Positions 16,268 through 24,115 of a stretch of 64,000 bases of DNA are shown in pieces. The DNA is taken from contig NZ_VUKA01000005.1 of the NCBI RefSeq assembly GCF_008386565.1, positions 182,258 through 246,257 of the forward strand. The letters are read 5' to 3'. The notes beneath the pieces are model-generated. The model saw only the letters and a program-made list of their open reading frames with translations, made no database searches and was not told where the DNA came from. Positions within the stretch are counted from its first letter, which is position 1; each line of letters starts with the position of its first letter. The stretch is from Teichococcus oryzae (GTDB lineage Bacteria; Pseudomonadota; Alphaproteobacteria; Acetobacterales; Acetobacteraceae). The translations under genes were made by a program, and so were the position numbers.

Positions 16268-16926
16268 TGCGCGGACAGGAGCTGATCGTCAGCGCCATGG
16301 GCGAGGCCGCCCTGTTGTGCGAAACGGAGCGCCCGCTGAACGATGCCGACCAGCGCCGCTACTGGGCGATGGCGCGCGCCGCCGAAGCCTGGCCCGGCGT
16401 GCTGGAGGCGATCCCCGGCGTGAACAACCTGCTGGTGGTCTATGACCCGGCGGCGGCCAGCGCCGCGGCGGTCGAGCGCGCGCTGCGCGAGGCCTGGACC
16501 GATGCCGTGTACCAGGCGAGCGAATCCCGGCTGATCGAGGTGCCGGTGATCTATGGCGGCGAGCTGGGCATGGACCTGCACGGCCTCGCCGCCCATGCCG
16601 GGCTGAGCCCCGAGGAGGTGGTGCGCATCCACAGCGAGGCGGAATACACCGTCTATGCCGTGGGCGCCGTGCCGGGCTTTCCCTACATGGCCGGGCTCGA
16701 CCCCCGCCTGGCCTGGGCGCGGCGCGACGTGCCGCGGCTGCGGCTGGAAGCCGGCTCCATCATCATCGGCGGCGTGCAGGCGGGCATCATGCCGGTCACC
16801 ACGCCCTCCGGCTGGCATTCCCTGGGCTGGACGCCGATGCCCTTCTTCGATGCCGCGGCCTCGCCCCCCGCCCTGCTCGTGCCGGGTGACCGCGTCCGCT
16901 TCACGGTCGAGGAGCTGCGGCTGTGA
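16267..16926 (+). CDS. pxpB: 5-oxoprolinase subunit B (KipI/AHS1 carboxyltransferase domain)
   Basis: This 219-residue protein is KipI-like, equivalent to the first half of the carboxyltransferase domain of urea amidolyase. It contains IPGVNNLLVVYDP and the family motif VYAVGAVPGFPYMAGLDP (family VYxxGFxPGFxYMG), with GGVQAGIMPVTTPSGWHSLGWTP in the C-terminal half. It pairs with PxpC, whose GTG overlaps its stop by 4 bp. With the adjacent biotin carboxylase and carrier it may transfer carboxylate to an amide or lactam nitrogen before PxpA hydrolyses it. Confidence 0.92.
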   Translation: MRGQELIVSAMGEAALLCETERPLNDADQRRYWAMARAAEAWPGVLEAIPGVNNLLVVYDPAAASAAAVERALREAWTDAVYQASESRLIEVPVIYGGELGMDLHGLAAHAGLSPEEVVRIHSEAEYTVYAVGAVPGFPYMAGLDPRLAWARRDVPRLRLEAGSIIIGGVQAGIMPVTTPSGWHSLGWTPMPFFDAAASPPALLVPGDRVRFTVEELRL

Positions 16927-17906
16927 CCGGGCCCGCCATGATCGAGATCCTCGCCGCCACGCCGCTCAGCAGCGTGCAGGATCTCGGCCGCTCCGGCGTC
17001 CGCCGTTACGGCATCGGCGTGTCCGGCGCGATGGACCCGATGGCGCTGTCCGCCGCCAACCTGCTGCTCGGCAATGAAAGGGGCGCGGCGGGGATCGAGA
17101 TCACCGCATCCCCGCTGCGGCTGCGCTTCCTGGCCGACACGGCGTTCAGCCTGTGCGGCGCGGATGGCGCGGCAACGCTGGACGGGCTGCCCCTGCCGCC
17201 CTTCTGGGCCATGGCCGCCCGCGCCGGGCAGGAGCTTTCGGTGCGCGCGCCCCGCGCCGGCATGCGGGCCTATCTGGCGGTGGCCGGCGGGATCGACGTG
17301 CCTGTGGTGATGGGATCGCGCAGCACCGACCTCAAGACCGGCTTCGGCGGCCATGAGGGCCGTGGCCTGGCGGCCGGCGACCGCCTTCCCATCGGCACCC
17401 CCGCCGCCCCGCCCCGCATCCCGGAGGGCGGCTTCGGCGTCGCCCCGCCCGCGGGCATGCCCCTGTCGGAGGCGGACACCACCGAGGTGCGGGTGATCCG
17501 CGCCGCGCAATATGGCCGCTTCCCGGAGGCGGCGCATGAAACCTTCTGGTCCACCGCCTGGACGCTGCGGCCCGACAGCAACCGCATGGGCTTCCGCCTC
17601 GCCGGCCCGGCGCTGATCCCGGTGGAGCGTGTCGAGCTGCTGTCCCACGGCATCCTGCCCGGCGTGGTGCAGGTGCCGCCGGCGGGCGAGCCGATGATCC
17701 AGCTCAACGACGCCAACACCTGCGGCGGTTATCCGAAGATGGGCGTGGTGATCGGCGCCGACCTTTGGCGCCTGGGTCAGCTCCGGCTGGGCGGCGGCCT
17801 GCGCTTCGCCGAGGCGACGCGGGAGGAGGCGCTGGCGGCGCGGGCGGCGAACGAGGCCTATCTGGCCGGGGTGTCGCGGGCCTCGCGCCTGGCGCGGCGC
17901 GTCTGA
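16923..17906 (+). CDS. pxpC: 5-oxoprolinase subunit C (KipA/AHS2, biotin-dependent carboxyltransferase)
   Basis: This 327-residue protein is the KipA partner, starting IEILAATPLSSVQDLGRSGVRR and GVSGAMDPMALSAANLLLGN, both diagnostic. Later motifs are AVAGGIDVPVVMGSRSTDLKTGFGG and SNRMGFRLAGPAL, with GVVQVPPAGEPMIQLNDANTCGGYPKMGVV near the end. It forms the active carboxyltransferase with PxpB. The GTG start overlaps pxpB by 4 bp; ATG 16938 is an alternative 5 codons in. Confidence 0.93.
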   Translation: MTGPAMIEILAATPLSSVQDLGRSGVRRYGIGVSGAMDPMALSAANLLLGNERGAAGIEITASPLRLRFLADTAFSLCGADGAATLDGLPLPPFWAMAARAGQELSVRAPRAGMRAYLAVAGGIDVPVVMGSRSTDLKTGFGGHEGRGLAAGDRLPIGTPAAPPRIPEGGFGVAPPAGMPLSEADTTEVRVIRAAQYGRFPEAAHETFWSTAWTLRPDSNRMGFRLAGPALIPVERVELLSHGILPGVVQVPPAGEPMIQLNDANTCGGYPKMGVVIGADLWRLGQLRLGGGLRFAEATREEALAARAANEAYLAGVSRASRLARRV

Positions 17907-17919
17907 GAAGGATGAAGCC

Positions 17920-18312
17920 ATGACCGACCCGCAATCCCTGGCGGAGATCGCCCGTCACATGGCGGCCAGGGGCATCGAGGTGCTGGAGGTGCGCTCCGGC
18001 GACCGGCATTACCGACTGGTGGCCGAGGCGGAGGCTGCCCCGGTTGCCGCGGCGCCCCCTTCCCCGCCGCCCGCCGGCCACTTCACCAAGGCGGCGGGGA
18101 TCGGGCGGCTGCGCTTCCATCATCCCCAGCGGGGCCGCCCCGAGACGGGAAATGGCGCGGTGCGGAAGGGGCAGGTGCTGGCCTATCTCCAGGCCGGGCT
18201 GCTGTTGCAGCCCGTGCTGGCGCCCTGCGACGGGACAATCGGCCCGGCACTGGCGGAGGAAGGCGCGCTGCTCGGCCATGGCGACAAGGTGTTCGCCATC
18301 CGGCCGGGCTGA
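17920..18312 (+). CDS. Biotinyl-carrier-like protein without the biotinylation site
   Basis: This 130-residue protein has the layout of the carrier encoded at 14442: an N-terminal segment (SLAEIARHMAARGIEVLEV), a proline/alanine linker and a C-terminal barrel-like domain ending DKVFAIRPG. Aligning the two by eye, [12 protein letters not shown] of the true carrier becomes AYLQAGLLLQPV here, so the Met-Lys pair is Gly-Leu and biotin cannot be attached. It may be a structural or regulatory subunit of the carboxylase complex. It is the last gene of the run, 13 bp after pxpC, with AAGGA before its ATG. Confidence 0.75.
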   Translation: MTDPQSLAEIARHMAARGIEVLEVRSGDRHYRLVAEAEAAPVAAAPPSPPPAGHFTKAAGIGRLRFHHPQRGRPETGNGAVRKGQVLAYLQAGLLLQPVLAPCDGTIGPALAEEGALLGHGDKVFAIRPG

Positions 18313-18319
18313 ACCCCTC

Positions 18320-18357
18320 CCCCCCGCTGCCGGGTTTTGTTTCCCGGCAGCGGGGGG
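18320..18357. terminator. Strong hairpin between convergent genes
   Basis: CCCCCCGCTGCCGGG (18320-18334) pairs perfectly with CCCGGCAGCGGGGGG (18343-18357), giving a 15-bp GC stem with loop TTTTGTTT. It begins 8 bp after the last gene of the biotin carboxylase/Pxp operon and ends just before the stop of the convergent binding-protein gene, so it can serve both strands. No long T-run follows. Confidence 0.75.
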
Positions 18358-18363
18358 CACGGC

Positions 18364-19965
18364 TCAGGCGCGGCGGACGCCCCAGGAATAGGGCATGCTG
18401 CCCTTCACGAAGCCGCTCAGGTCGTCGCGATAGGCGGTGCGGGACACGAACTGGCCCAGCGGAATGGTGGCCACCTCGTCCTGCGCCATCTTGTTGACCT
18501 GGTCGGCCAGGGCCTTGCGCTTCGCTTCCTCCGGCTCGTCCAGCCAGGACTGGATCACCGCCTCGATCTGCGGGCTTTCATACCAGCCGAACCAGCCCCG
18601 CCGCCCAGTGCCCTTGACCAGCGAGGACACGCCGGGATTGGCATAGGCCATGGCGGAGCCATAGGTGTGGAAGATGCTCCAGCCGCCCTTCTCCACCGGC
18701 TCCTGGCTGGCGCGGCGCTGCACCACCGTGCCCCAATCGGTTTCCGCCAGCTCCACATTCATGCCGATGCGCTGCAGCACATCCGCGGTGAGCTGGCCAT
18801 GCGGGCCGATCAGCGGGAAGTCGGTGGGGTTGATGATCACCACCTTCTCGCCCTTGTAGCCGGATTCCGCCAGCCGGGCCTTGGCGCGGTCCAGGCTGCG
18901 CGGCGGCCGCGTCAGCTCCGAAAGGCCCTCGGTGCCATAGGGCGTGCCGCAGGGGAACAGGCTGTGGCATTCGCGCCAGAGCGACTTGTCCTGCCCGATC
19001 GTGACCTGCATGTAGTCGGCCTGGTTGACCGCTAGCGCCACGGCTTGGCGCACCTTCAGATCGTTGAAGGGCGGGTGCAGGTTGTTCAGCCGCATCAGGC
19101 TCATGAAGCCGGCGGGGAACAGCGTGTCGAGCTTGATGCGGCGGTTGCTCTGCAACACCGGCAGCAGGTCGTTCAGCGGCTGCTCGACCCAGTCCACCTC
19201 CCCCGCCTGCAGCGCCGCGGCGGCCGTGGCGGGATCGGGCATGATGTGCCATTCGACGCGGTCGAAATGCGCCACCTTGCCGCCGCTTGCCCAGTCGGCC
19301 GCTTCCTGGCGCGGCTGGTAGCCTTCGAACTTGGTGTAAACCGCGCGGCTGCCGGCGACGAACTCATCCGCCTTGAAGCGGAACGGGCCGGAGCCCACCA
19401 CCTCCCGCGCCTGGGTGTTGGCGTCGGTCTTCGCCACCCGCTCGGGCATGATGAAGGCGACATTGGCATCCGGCTTGGCGATGGCGTCCAGCAGCATGGG
19501 GAAGGGCTTGGTCAGGCGGATCTCCACCGTGCGGTCATCTGCCGCGCCCCATTTCTCGACCACCTTGGCGAGAAGCTGGCCGAAGGGGTCGCGCTTCGAC
19601 CAGCGCTCCAGGCTGGCCGCGGCATCGACCGCGCGAACCGGCTCGCCATCATGGAACTTCAGCCCTTCGCGCAGGCGGATGCGCCAGACCCGGCCATCAT
19701 CGGAAACCGTGTGGCCTTCCGCCATCTGCGGCTGCGGGCGCTGCGAGCCGTTCACCGCGAAAAGCGTGTCATAGACGTGATAGCCATGCATCTGGGTGAC
19801 GATCGCCGAGGTCCAGATCGGGTCCAGCGCCGTCAGGTTGGCCTGCGGCACGAAGCGCAACGTGCCGGCGCGGCTGTTCTGTCCCAGGGCGGGCCGCGCC
19901 AGGGTGGGGAGAGCGAGGGCGAGACCGCCCAAGCCTGCACTCCCGAGGAGTGTGCGACGTTGCAT
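18364..19965 (-). CDS. ABC transporter substrate-binding protein, family 5 (peptide/nickel type), orphan
   Basis: This periplasmic binding protein of about 533 residues belongs to the DppA/OppA/NikA class. It begins with a Tat leader (MQRRTLLGSAGLGG) and a signal of about 29 residues; family motifs are NLTALDPIWTS, VYDTLFAVN, WRIRLREGLKFHDGEPV and VRQAVALAVNQADYM. No permease or ATPase gene is adjacent, so it must use a transporter encoded elsewhere. GGGAAGGA sits about 8 bases before the ATG at 19965; an ATG two codons earlier (19971) is nearly on top of it and less likely. Confidence 0.9.
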   Translation of the reverse strand: MQRRTLLGSAGLGGLALALPTLARPALGQNSRAGTLRFVPQANLTALDPIWTSAIVTQMHGYHVYDTLFAVNGSQRPQPQMAEGHTVSDDGRVWRIRLREGLKFHDGEPVRAVDAAASLERWSKRDPFGQLLAKVVEKWGAADDRTVEIRLTKPFPMLLDAIAKPDANVAFIMPERVAKTDANTQAREVVGSGPFRFKADEFVAGSRAVYTKFEGYQPRQEAADWASGGKVAHFDRVEWHIMPDPATAAAALQAGEVDWVEQPLNDLLPVLQSNRRIKLDTLFPAGFMSLMRLNNLHPPFNDLKVRQAVALAVNQADYMQVTIGQDKSLWRECHSLFPCGTPYGTEGLSELTRPPRSLDRAKARLAESGYKGEKVVIINPTDFPLIGPHGQLTADVLQRIGMNVELAETDWGTVVQRRASQEPVEKGGWSIFHTYGSAMAYANPGVSSLVKGTGRRGWFGWYESPQIEAVIQSWLDEPEEAKRKALADQVNKMAQDEVATIPLGQFVSRTAYRDDLSGFVKGSMPYSWGVRRA

Positions 19966-20293
19966 GACCATTTCCTTCCCTTATGCCCTTGAACGGGTGC
20001 GCCGAGGCTAGGCAAGGCGCCGGCAGGGGGTCAAGGCGCGCGCCGGCCCGGCACCGGCTTGAAGCGGGCCGCCAGCATCCCCATCTGTGATCGATCATGC
20101 GCCAGAAACCCATTCATCACGGCCGCCTTCGCCAGGCGGGAACCCTTCTCGCGCGCCCTTAGCCCCGGGCTGAGCGCGCGTGCCGCCGTTGCGGCATGCC
20201 AGGATCCGGCCCGGGGACCCCTCCAGAACTGAACCGAACAACGTGCGGGGCTTCGCCATCGCGGAGCCTCGCCATGCCCGGAGGAGGTCGTTG
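19966..20293. other. 328-bp intergenic region between divergent genes
   Basis: This stretch separates the orphan binding-protein gene (minus strand) from the third Rnk-like gene (plus strand) and must hold both promoters. The only symmetric element I see is the 10-bp palindrome TGATCGATCA at 20088-20097. GAGGAGG at 20281-20287 is a strong ribosome site that fixes the GTG start at 20294. No coding sequence is convincing here; the frame open from 20180 lacks coding character before 20294. Confidence 0.5.
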
Positions 20294-20878
20294 GTGCCTT
20301 TCACAATCTCAATCTGCGCCATCTGCCACGGGGCCATCGCGGGCCCGGTGGAGGTCTGCTACGCCTGCGCCTCGGCCACGGAAAGGCTGCGGGCCGGCGA
20401 CAATCCCGATGCCCCCGTTGTGCTGACATCGCGCGACGGCGCGGCGATCCGGCGCTTCGCGCAGCTGCGCCTGGCGGCGGGCGACCCGCTCGCCTGGGCG
20501 CTGCGCGAGAAGCTGGAGCGTTCCCGCATCGTGCCGGCCGACGCCATCGATGCCGACATCGCCACGCTGGGCTCGCGGATCGTTTTCGCGGTGGGGGATG
20601 GCTGGCCGGAAGCGCGCGTGCTGGTGCTGCCGGCGGAGCATGCGGCGGCGGGCTGGACGCTGCCGGTGACGACGCCGCGCGGCATGAGCTTGCTGGGCCG
20701 CGCGGCCAATTCCGTGATGACCGTGGCGGGGCCCGGCGGCAGGCCGGAAAGGCTGCGCCTCCTTTCCATCGTCCACCAGCCGGAAGCCGCGTCCCTGGCG
20801 CTGGCGGCGGCATCCCTCGCGGCGGCGGGGCGCGGCCGCCCGCCCGGCCCCGGCGCCGCCGGAGGGATGCCGCAATGA
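20294..20878 (+). CDS. Zinc-ribbon protein with Rnk/GreA C-terminal-like domain (paralogue C)
   Basis: This 194-residue protein resembles paralogue A at 11231. Its N-terminus has CAIC-x10-CYAC with the same spacing as CPFC-x10-CPGC there. The middle shares LREKLERSRIVPADAIDADIATLGSRIVF and ARVLVLPAEHAAAGWTLPVTTPRGMSLLG with A almost position for position. A role at RNA polymerase is likely by fold, but no relative with this ribbon is known to me. The GTG start is chosen because GAGGAGG lies 6 bases upstream. It overlaps the MscS gene by 4 bp (ATGA), an unusual partnership. Confidence 0.72.
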   Translation: MPFTISICAICHGAIAGPVEVCYACASATERLRAGDNPDAPVVLTSRDGAAIRRFAQLRLAAGDPLAWALREKLERSRIVPADAIDADIATLGSRIVFAVGDGWPEARVLVLPAEHAAAGWTLPVTTPRGMSLLGRAANSVMTVAGPGGRPERLRLLSIVHQPEAASLALAAASLAAAGRGRPPGPGAAGGMPQ

Positions 20879-21882
20879 CGGCACGGCGGATCGCCTGGCC
20901 GCTGGCGGTGACGCTGGGCAGCATGGGCCTGCTGATCGCCCAGCCCGCCGTCATGCAGGTCCTGGGCGCGGCCGAGCTGGCGCCGCAGAGCGTCCAGGTC
21001 ATTCGCCTGCTGCTCGGCGTGACGACCTACTTCGCCGGGGCCTGGCTGGCCACGCGGCTGGTGGGCAGCGTGCTGTCGCGCGACAAGCGCAAAGGGCGGG
21101 CGCGGTCGCCGAAGCTGCTGCAGGACCTGGTCAGCGTCGCGGCCTTCGGCGCCGCCGCGCTGGCCACCATCGCGCTGGTCTTCGAAGGCTCGGTGCTGGG
21201 CGCCGCCGCCACCTCGGGCGTCATTGTCGCCGTGCTGGGCTTCTCGCTGCGCGGCGTCATGGCGGACGTTTTCGCCGGCATCGCGCTGGGGCTGGAGCGC
21301 GCCTACCGCATCGGCGACTGGATCACCATCGAGGGCGGCATCAGCGGCCGCGTGGTGGAGATCAACTGGCGCTCCACCCAGCTGCAAACGCTGGACCGGA
21401 TCCAGACGGTGATGCCGAACGGGCGCATCGCGCAGCAGCGCATCACGAACTACAGCGCGCCGCGCCCGCATTACCGGCACCAGATCCGCATCACGCTGGA
21501 TCACGCGCTGCCGGCCGAGGACGCCAAGCGCCTGCTGGCCGACGCGGCCGCTTCCGCCGCCTGCGTCCTGCCGCAGCCGCCGCCCGATGTGCGCCTGGTG
21601 TCGCTGGAGCCGGAGGGGCTGGTCTACATGGTGCGCTACTGGGTGCCGAGCTTCGCCCAGGAGGTGGATTGCCGCGACGCCGTGCTGACCGCGGTGGATG
21701 GCGCGCTGCGGCGGCAGGCCGTGCCCGCGCCGCACCGGCGGCACCGGCACAGCCTGGACCGGGTGGACAAGGCCGATGCGGCAACCGTCCTGAGGGTGCT
21801 GCGGCCCGGCGCGGAGCCCGCCCCCGCCCAGGCCGAGGCGGCCCCGGCGGAGCCGCCGCGCCTGGCCGCGGGGCATGCCTGA
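20875..21882 (+). CDS. MscS-family mechanosensitive ion channel
   Basis: This 335-residue membrane protein has about three hydrophobic segments in its first 130 residues, then the MscS core: the pore-lining and vestibule sequence VLGFSLRGVMADVFAGIALGLERAYRIGDWITIEGGISGRVVEINWRSTQL. A soluble vestibule domain and an alanine/proline-rich tail complete it. Such channels open on membrane tension and release solutes during osmotic downshift; some bind cyclic nucleotides, but no such domain is visible. Its start overlaps the Rnk-like gene by 4 bp. Confidence 0.9.
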   Translation: MTARRIAWPLAVTLGSMGLLIAQPAVMQVLGAAELAPQSVQVIRLLLGVTTYFAGAWLATRLVGSVLSRDKRKGRARSPKLLQDLVSVAAFGAAALATIALVFEGSVLGAAATSGVIVAVLGFSLRGVMADVFAGIALGLERAYRIGDWITIEGGISGRVVEINWRSTQLQTLDRIQTVMPNGRIAQQRITNYSAPRPHYRHQIRITLDHALPAEDAKRLLADAAASAACVLPQPPPDVRLVSLEPEGLVYMVRYWVPSFAQEVDCRDAVLTAVDGALRRQAVPAPHRRHRHSLDRVDKADAATVLRVLRPGAEPAPAQAEAAPAEPPRLAAGHA

Positions 21883-21894
21883 GGCGGAAGGGCT

Positions 21895-21933
21895 GCCGAA
21901 GGGCGGCCGGGAAGGTTCCGGCCGCCCTTCGGC
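21895..21933. terminator. Strong hairpin between convergent genes
   Basis: GCCGAAGGGCGGCCGG (21895-21910) and CCGGCCGCCCTTCGGC (21918-21933) form a perfect 16-bp stem with a 7-base loop. It lies 12 bp after the MscS stop and 14 bp before the convergent Bug receptor stop, so it can act as a bidirectional terminator. There is no T-run. Confidence 0.72.
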
Positions 21934-21947
21934 GGCATGAGGCCGGC

Positions 21948-22928
21948 TCAATCCGCCGTCAGGCGGCCTTCCTTCGCGGCCTTGCTGGAGATCCTGTATT
22001 CGGCCTCCAGGATGGCGGCGAAATCCTGCGGCGTGCTGGCAAAGGACTCGCTGCCCAGCTCGCGCGCCTTGGACACCGCTTCCGGATCGCGCACCGCCTG
22101 CTGGATGGCGGCGACGAGCTTGTCCTGCACCGCCTTTGGCGTGCGGGCCGGCGCCAGCAGGCCGATATAGGTGGTGCCGTCGATCTCCCCGAAGCCCAGC
22201 TGGGACACGGTCCTGACCTCCGGCAGGGCGGGATCGGGATTGGGGCCGAGCACGGCCAGCGCCTGCAGCGCGCCCGAGCGCACATGCGGCAGGGAGCTGG
22301 TCACCTGGTCGAAATGCACGTCGATCTGGCCGCCGATCAGGTCGCTCAGCGCGGGACCCGATCCCTTGTAGCTGACCACGGTGAACTTCGCGCCCAGCAG
22401 GTTCTCCAGTTGCAGCAGCGCCAAGTGGTTGGGCGTGCCCGGCCCGGAATGCGCGGCGGTGAGCTTGCCTTCGCCCGAGCGGGCATAGGCGGCGAGGTCG
22501 GCGAAGGTCTTGAAGCGGCCATCCGCCCTGCGGGACAGCAGCACCATTGAGCTTCGGTTGACCAGGCTGAGTGGCGCGAAATCGGCGCGGCCATAGGGCG
22601 TCGTGGTCATCTCCGGCACCGTGACGATCACCCCGCCGCCGGCGAGCAGCAGGGTATGGCCATCCGCCGGGGCGCGCGCGACCTGGCCGGCGCCGATGGC
22701 CCCGCCCGCCCCGGGGCGGTTGTCGATCACCACCGACTGTCCCAGCACCTTGCCGAGCGACTGGCCGACGAGCCGCCCCACCAGGTCGGTGTTGCCGCCG
22801 GGCGCGAAGGGCACGACGATGGTGACGGGCCTGGACGGGAAGTCCTGCGCCCGGGCCCTGGATGCGAAGGGGCCGGCGGCGGCGGCGAGCGCGCCCATGG
22901 CCAGCAGGTTGCGGCGATGCAGCTTCAT
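21948..22928 (-). CDS. Bug/TctC-family tripartite tricarboxylate transporter receptor
   Basis: This periplasmic binding protein of 326 residues begins with a twin-arginine leader (MKLHRRNLLAMGALAAAAG, cut near ARA at residue 27). The mature part has the Bug signature FPSRPVTIVVPFAPGGNTDLVGRLV, then IDNRPGAGGAIGAGQVARAPADGHTLL. Bug proteins bind carboxylates with two water-mediated contacts. No TctA or TctB is encoded here. It lies 83 bp downstream of the DapA-family gene on the same strand and probably captures that enzyme's substrate. Confidence 0.93.
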   Translation of the reverse strand: MKLHRRNLLAMGALAAAAGPFASRARAQDFPSRPVTIVVPFAPGGNTDLVGRLVGQSLGKVLGQSVVIDNRPGAGGAIGAGQVARAPADGHTLLLAGGGVIVTVPEMTTTPYGRADFAPLSLVNRSSMVLLSRRADGRFKTFADLAAYARSGEGKLTAAHSGPGTPNHLALLQLENLLGAKFTVVSYKGSGPALSDLIGGQIDVHFDQVTSSLPHVRSGALQALAVLGPNPDPALPEVRTVSQLGFGEIDGTTYIGLLAPARTPKAVQDKLVAAIQQAVRDPEAVSKARELGSESFASTPQDFAAILEAEYRISSKAAKEGRLTAD

Positions 22929-23011
22929 TGGTGTTTCCCCAGGATTCATTGAGCCCGGGCCGGCGGAGGCCCGGAAAGCCTTCATCCGGGCCTGGCCCGG
23001 CTGCGGAGGCG

Positions 23012-23902
23012 TCAGGCCTCGTATTTCAGCACCGCGTCGAGCGTCCGGCGGATGGTGGAAAGCCGCGCTTCCTCGGTCGGCGGCATCGGTGCGCGCGGCA
23101 GCCCGGCATCGCAGCCCTGCAGGGTGAGGGCGGTCTTGATGTTGGCGGGCAGGTTGTCGGTCGCGATGGCGTTCCAGAAGGCCAGCATCGCCTTGTGCAT
23201 CTCGAAGGCGCGGAGGTGGTCGCCGGCCTGCACCGTGTTCCACAGCGCCACGCAAACGCCGGGGATGGCCGCCGGCGTCGCCGCGATCGTGCCATGCGCG
23301 CCGAGCGCGAAGGAGGAATACAGCAGGGCGTCGATCGCCGAATAGATCTTGCAGCCCTCGGGCACGCCGAGCAGCAGGTCGGCCATCAGCTTCAGGTCGC
23401 CCTGGCTTTGCTTGACGCCCATCACGCCGGGCAGCTCGCTCATCAGGCGGATCAGCTGGGCGGGCGTGCAATAGTTCCAGGGCACCACGTTGTAGATGAT
23501 GACGGGGATGTCGACCGCCTCGGTCAGCGCCTTGAAGTGGCGGAAGGTCGCGGCCTCGTCCGGCTTGAAAAGGTAATGCACCGGGGTGACCTGCAGCGCC
23601 GCGACCGGAAGATGCGCGATCGCCTTCGCCCGGTTGATGGCGTCGCGCGTGCTGTTGGAGATGATGCCCGCCACGATCGGCACGGCGCCATCCACCTCCT
23701 CGGCGGTGATCTCCATGATCCGCACGAACTCCTCAAGGGTGAGGGTGTGGCCCTCGCCGCTGCTGCCGCCGGGGCAGACGCCATGCACGCCCTTCGACAG
23801 GTTGAAGCGGATCACCGCGCGGAAGGCGGCCTCGTTGATCTCGCCATCCGCCGTGAAGGGGGTGACGAGCGGGGGAATGACGCCGGAGAGTTCGAGCTTC
23901 AT
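23012..23902 (-). CDS. Dihydrodipicolinate synthase (DapA)-family aldolase/lyase
   Basis: This 296-residue class I aldolase has GGSSGEG at 45-51 (family GTTGE), Tyr137 in VIIYNVVPWN and Schiff-base Lys164 in GVKQSQGD. The family covers dihydrodipicolinate synthase, N-acetylneuraminate lyase, KDG aldolase and 4-hydroxy-2-oxoglutarate aldolase, all working through a pyruvate-type imine. With a carboxylate receptor and its own GntR regulator it is probably catabolic rather than for lysine. GAGGAAC precedes ATG 23902; the open frame continues 12 codons upstream without support. Confidence 0.9.
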   Translation of the reverse strand: MKLELSGVIPPLVTPFTADGEINEAAFRAVIRFNLSKGVHGVCPGGSSGEGHTLTLEEFVRIMEITAEEVDGAVPIVAGIISNSTRDAINRAKAIAHLPVAALQVTPVHYLFKPDEAATFRHFKALTEAVDIPVIIYNVVPWNYCTPAQLIRLMSELPGVMGVKQSQGDLKLMADLLLGVPEGCKIYSAIDALLYSSFALGAHGTIAATPAAIPGVCVALWNTVQAGDHLRAFEMHKAMLAFWNAIATDNLPANIKTALTLQGCDAGLPRAPMPPTEEARLSTIRRTLDAVLKYEA

Positions 23903-23960
23903 CGGAGTTCCTCGGGATGGCCGGGCCAGTCGCGCCAAGCTGGGGCGTTCTGGTCGCGGG

Positions 23961-24002
23961 CTGACATGTCAGGACTCATATTGACCTTTCACTGACATGT
24001 CA
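23961..24002. promoter_or_regulatory. Paired operator palindromes for the adjacent GntR regulator
   Basis: Two copies of the perfect palindrome TGACATGTCA lie at 23962-23971 (extended to CTGACATGTCAG at 23961-23972) and 23993-24002. Their centres are 31 bp apart, about three helical turns, so dimers would sit on the same face of the DNA. They occupy the region between the dapA-like gene and the divergent GntR gene. A -35-like TTGACC (23981-23986) lies between them, with a weak TAGGTT at 24004-24009. Repression of both directions is the simplest reading. Confidence 0.65.
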
Positions 24003-24115
24003 CTAGGTTTTTTCGGCTACCCTGAAGGAGGCGCAACAATGCGGCCCGCGCCTGGCATCACTTCCGCCGGCATCACTCTAGTTGGCGCCATTCCCGCCGG
24101 CATGGCCCCGCCCGC

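Noticed and set aside
20088-20097. Palindrome TGATCGATCA between the binding-protein and Rnk-like genes
   Set aside because: Only one copy was found, with no regulator gene beside it; a single 10-bp palindrome with a GATC core is weak evidence, so it is mentioned only in the region description.
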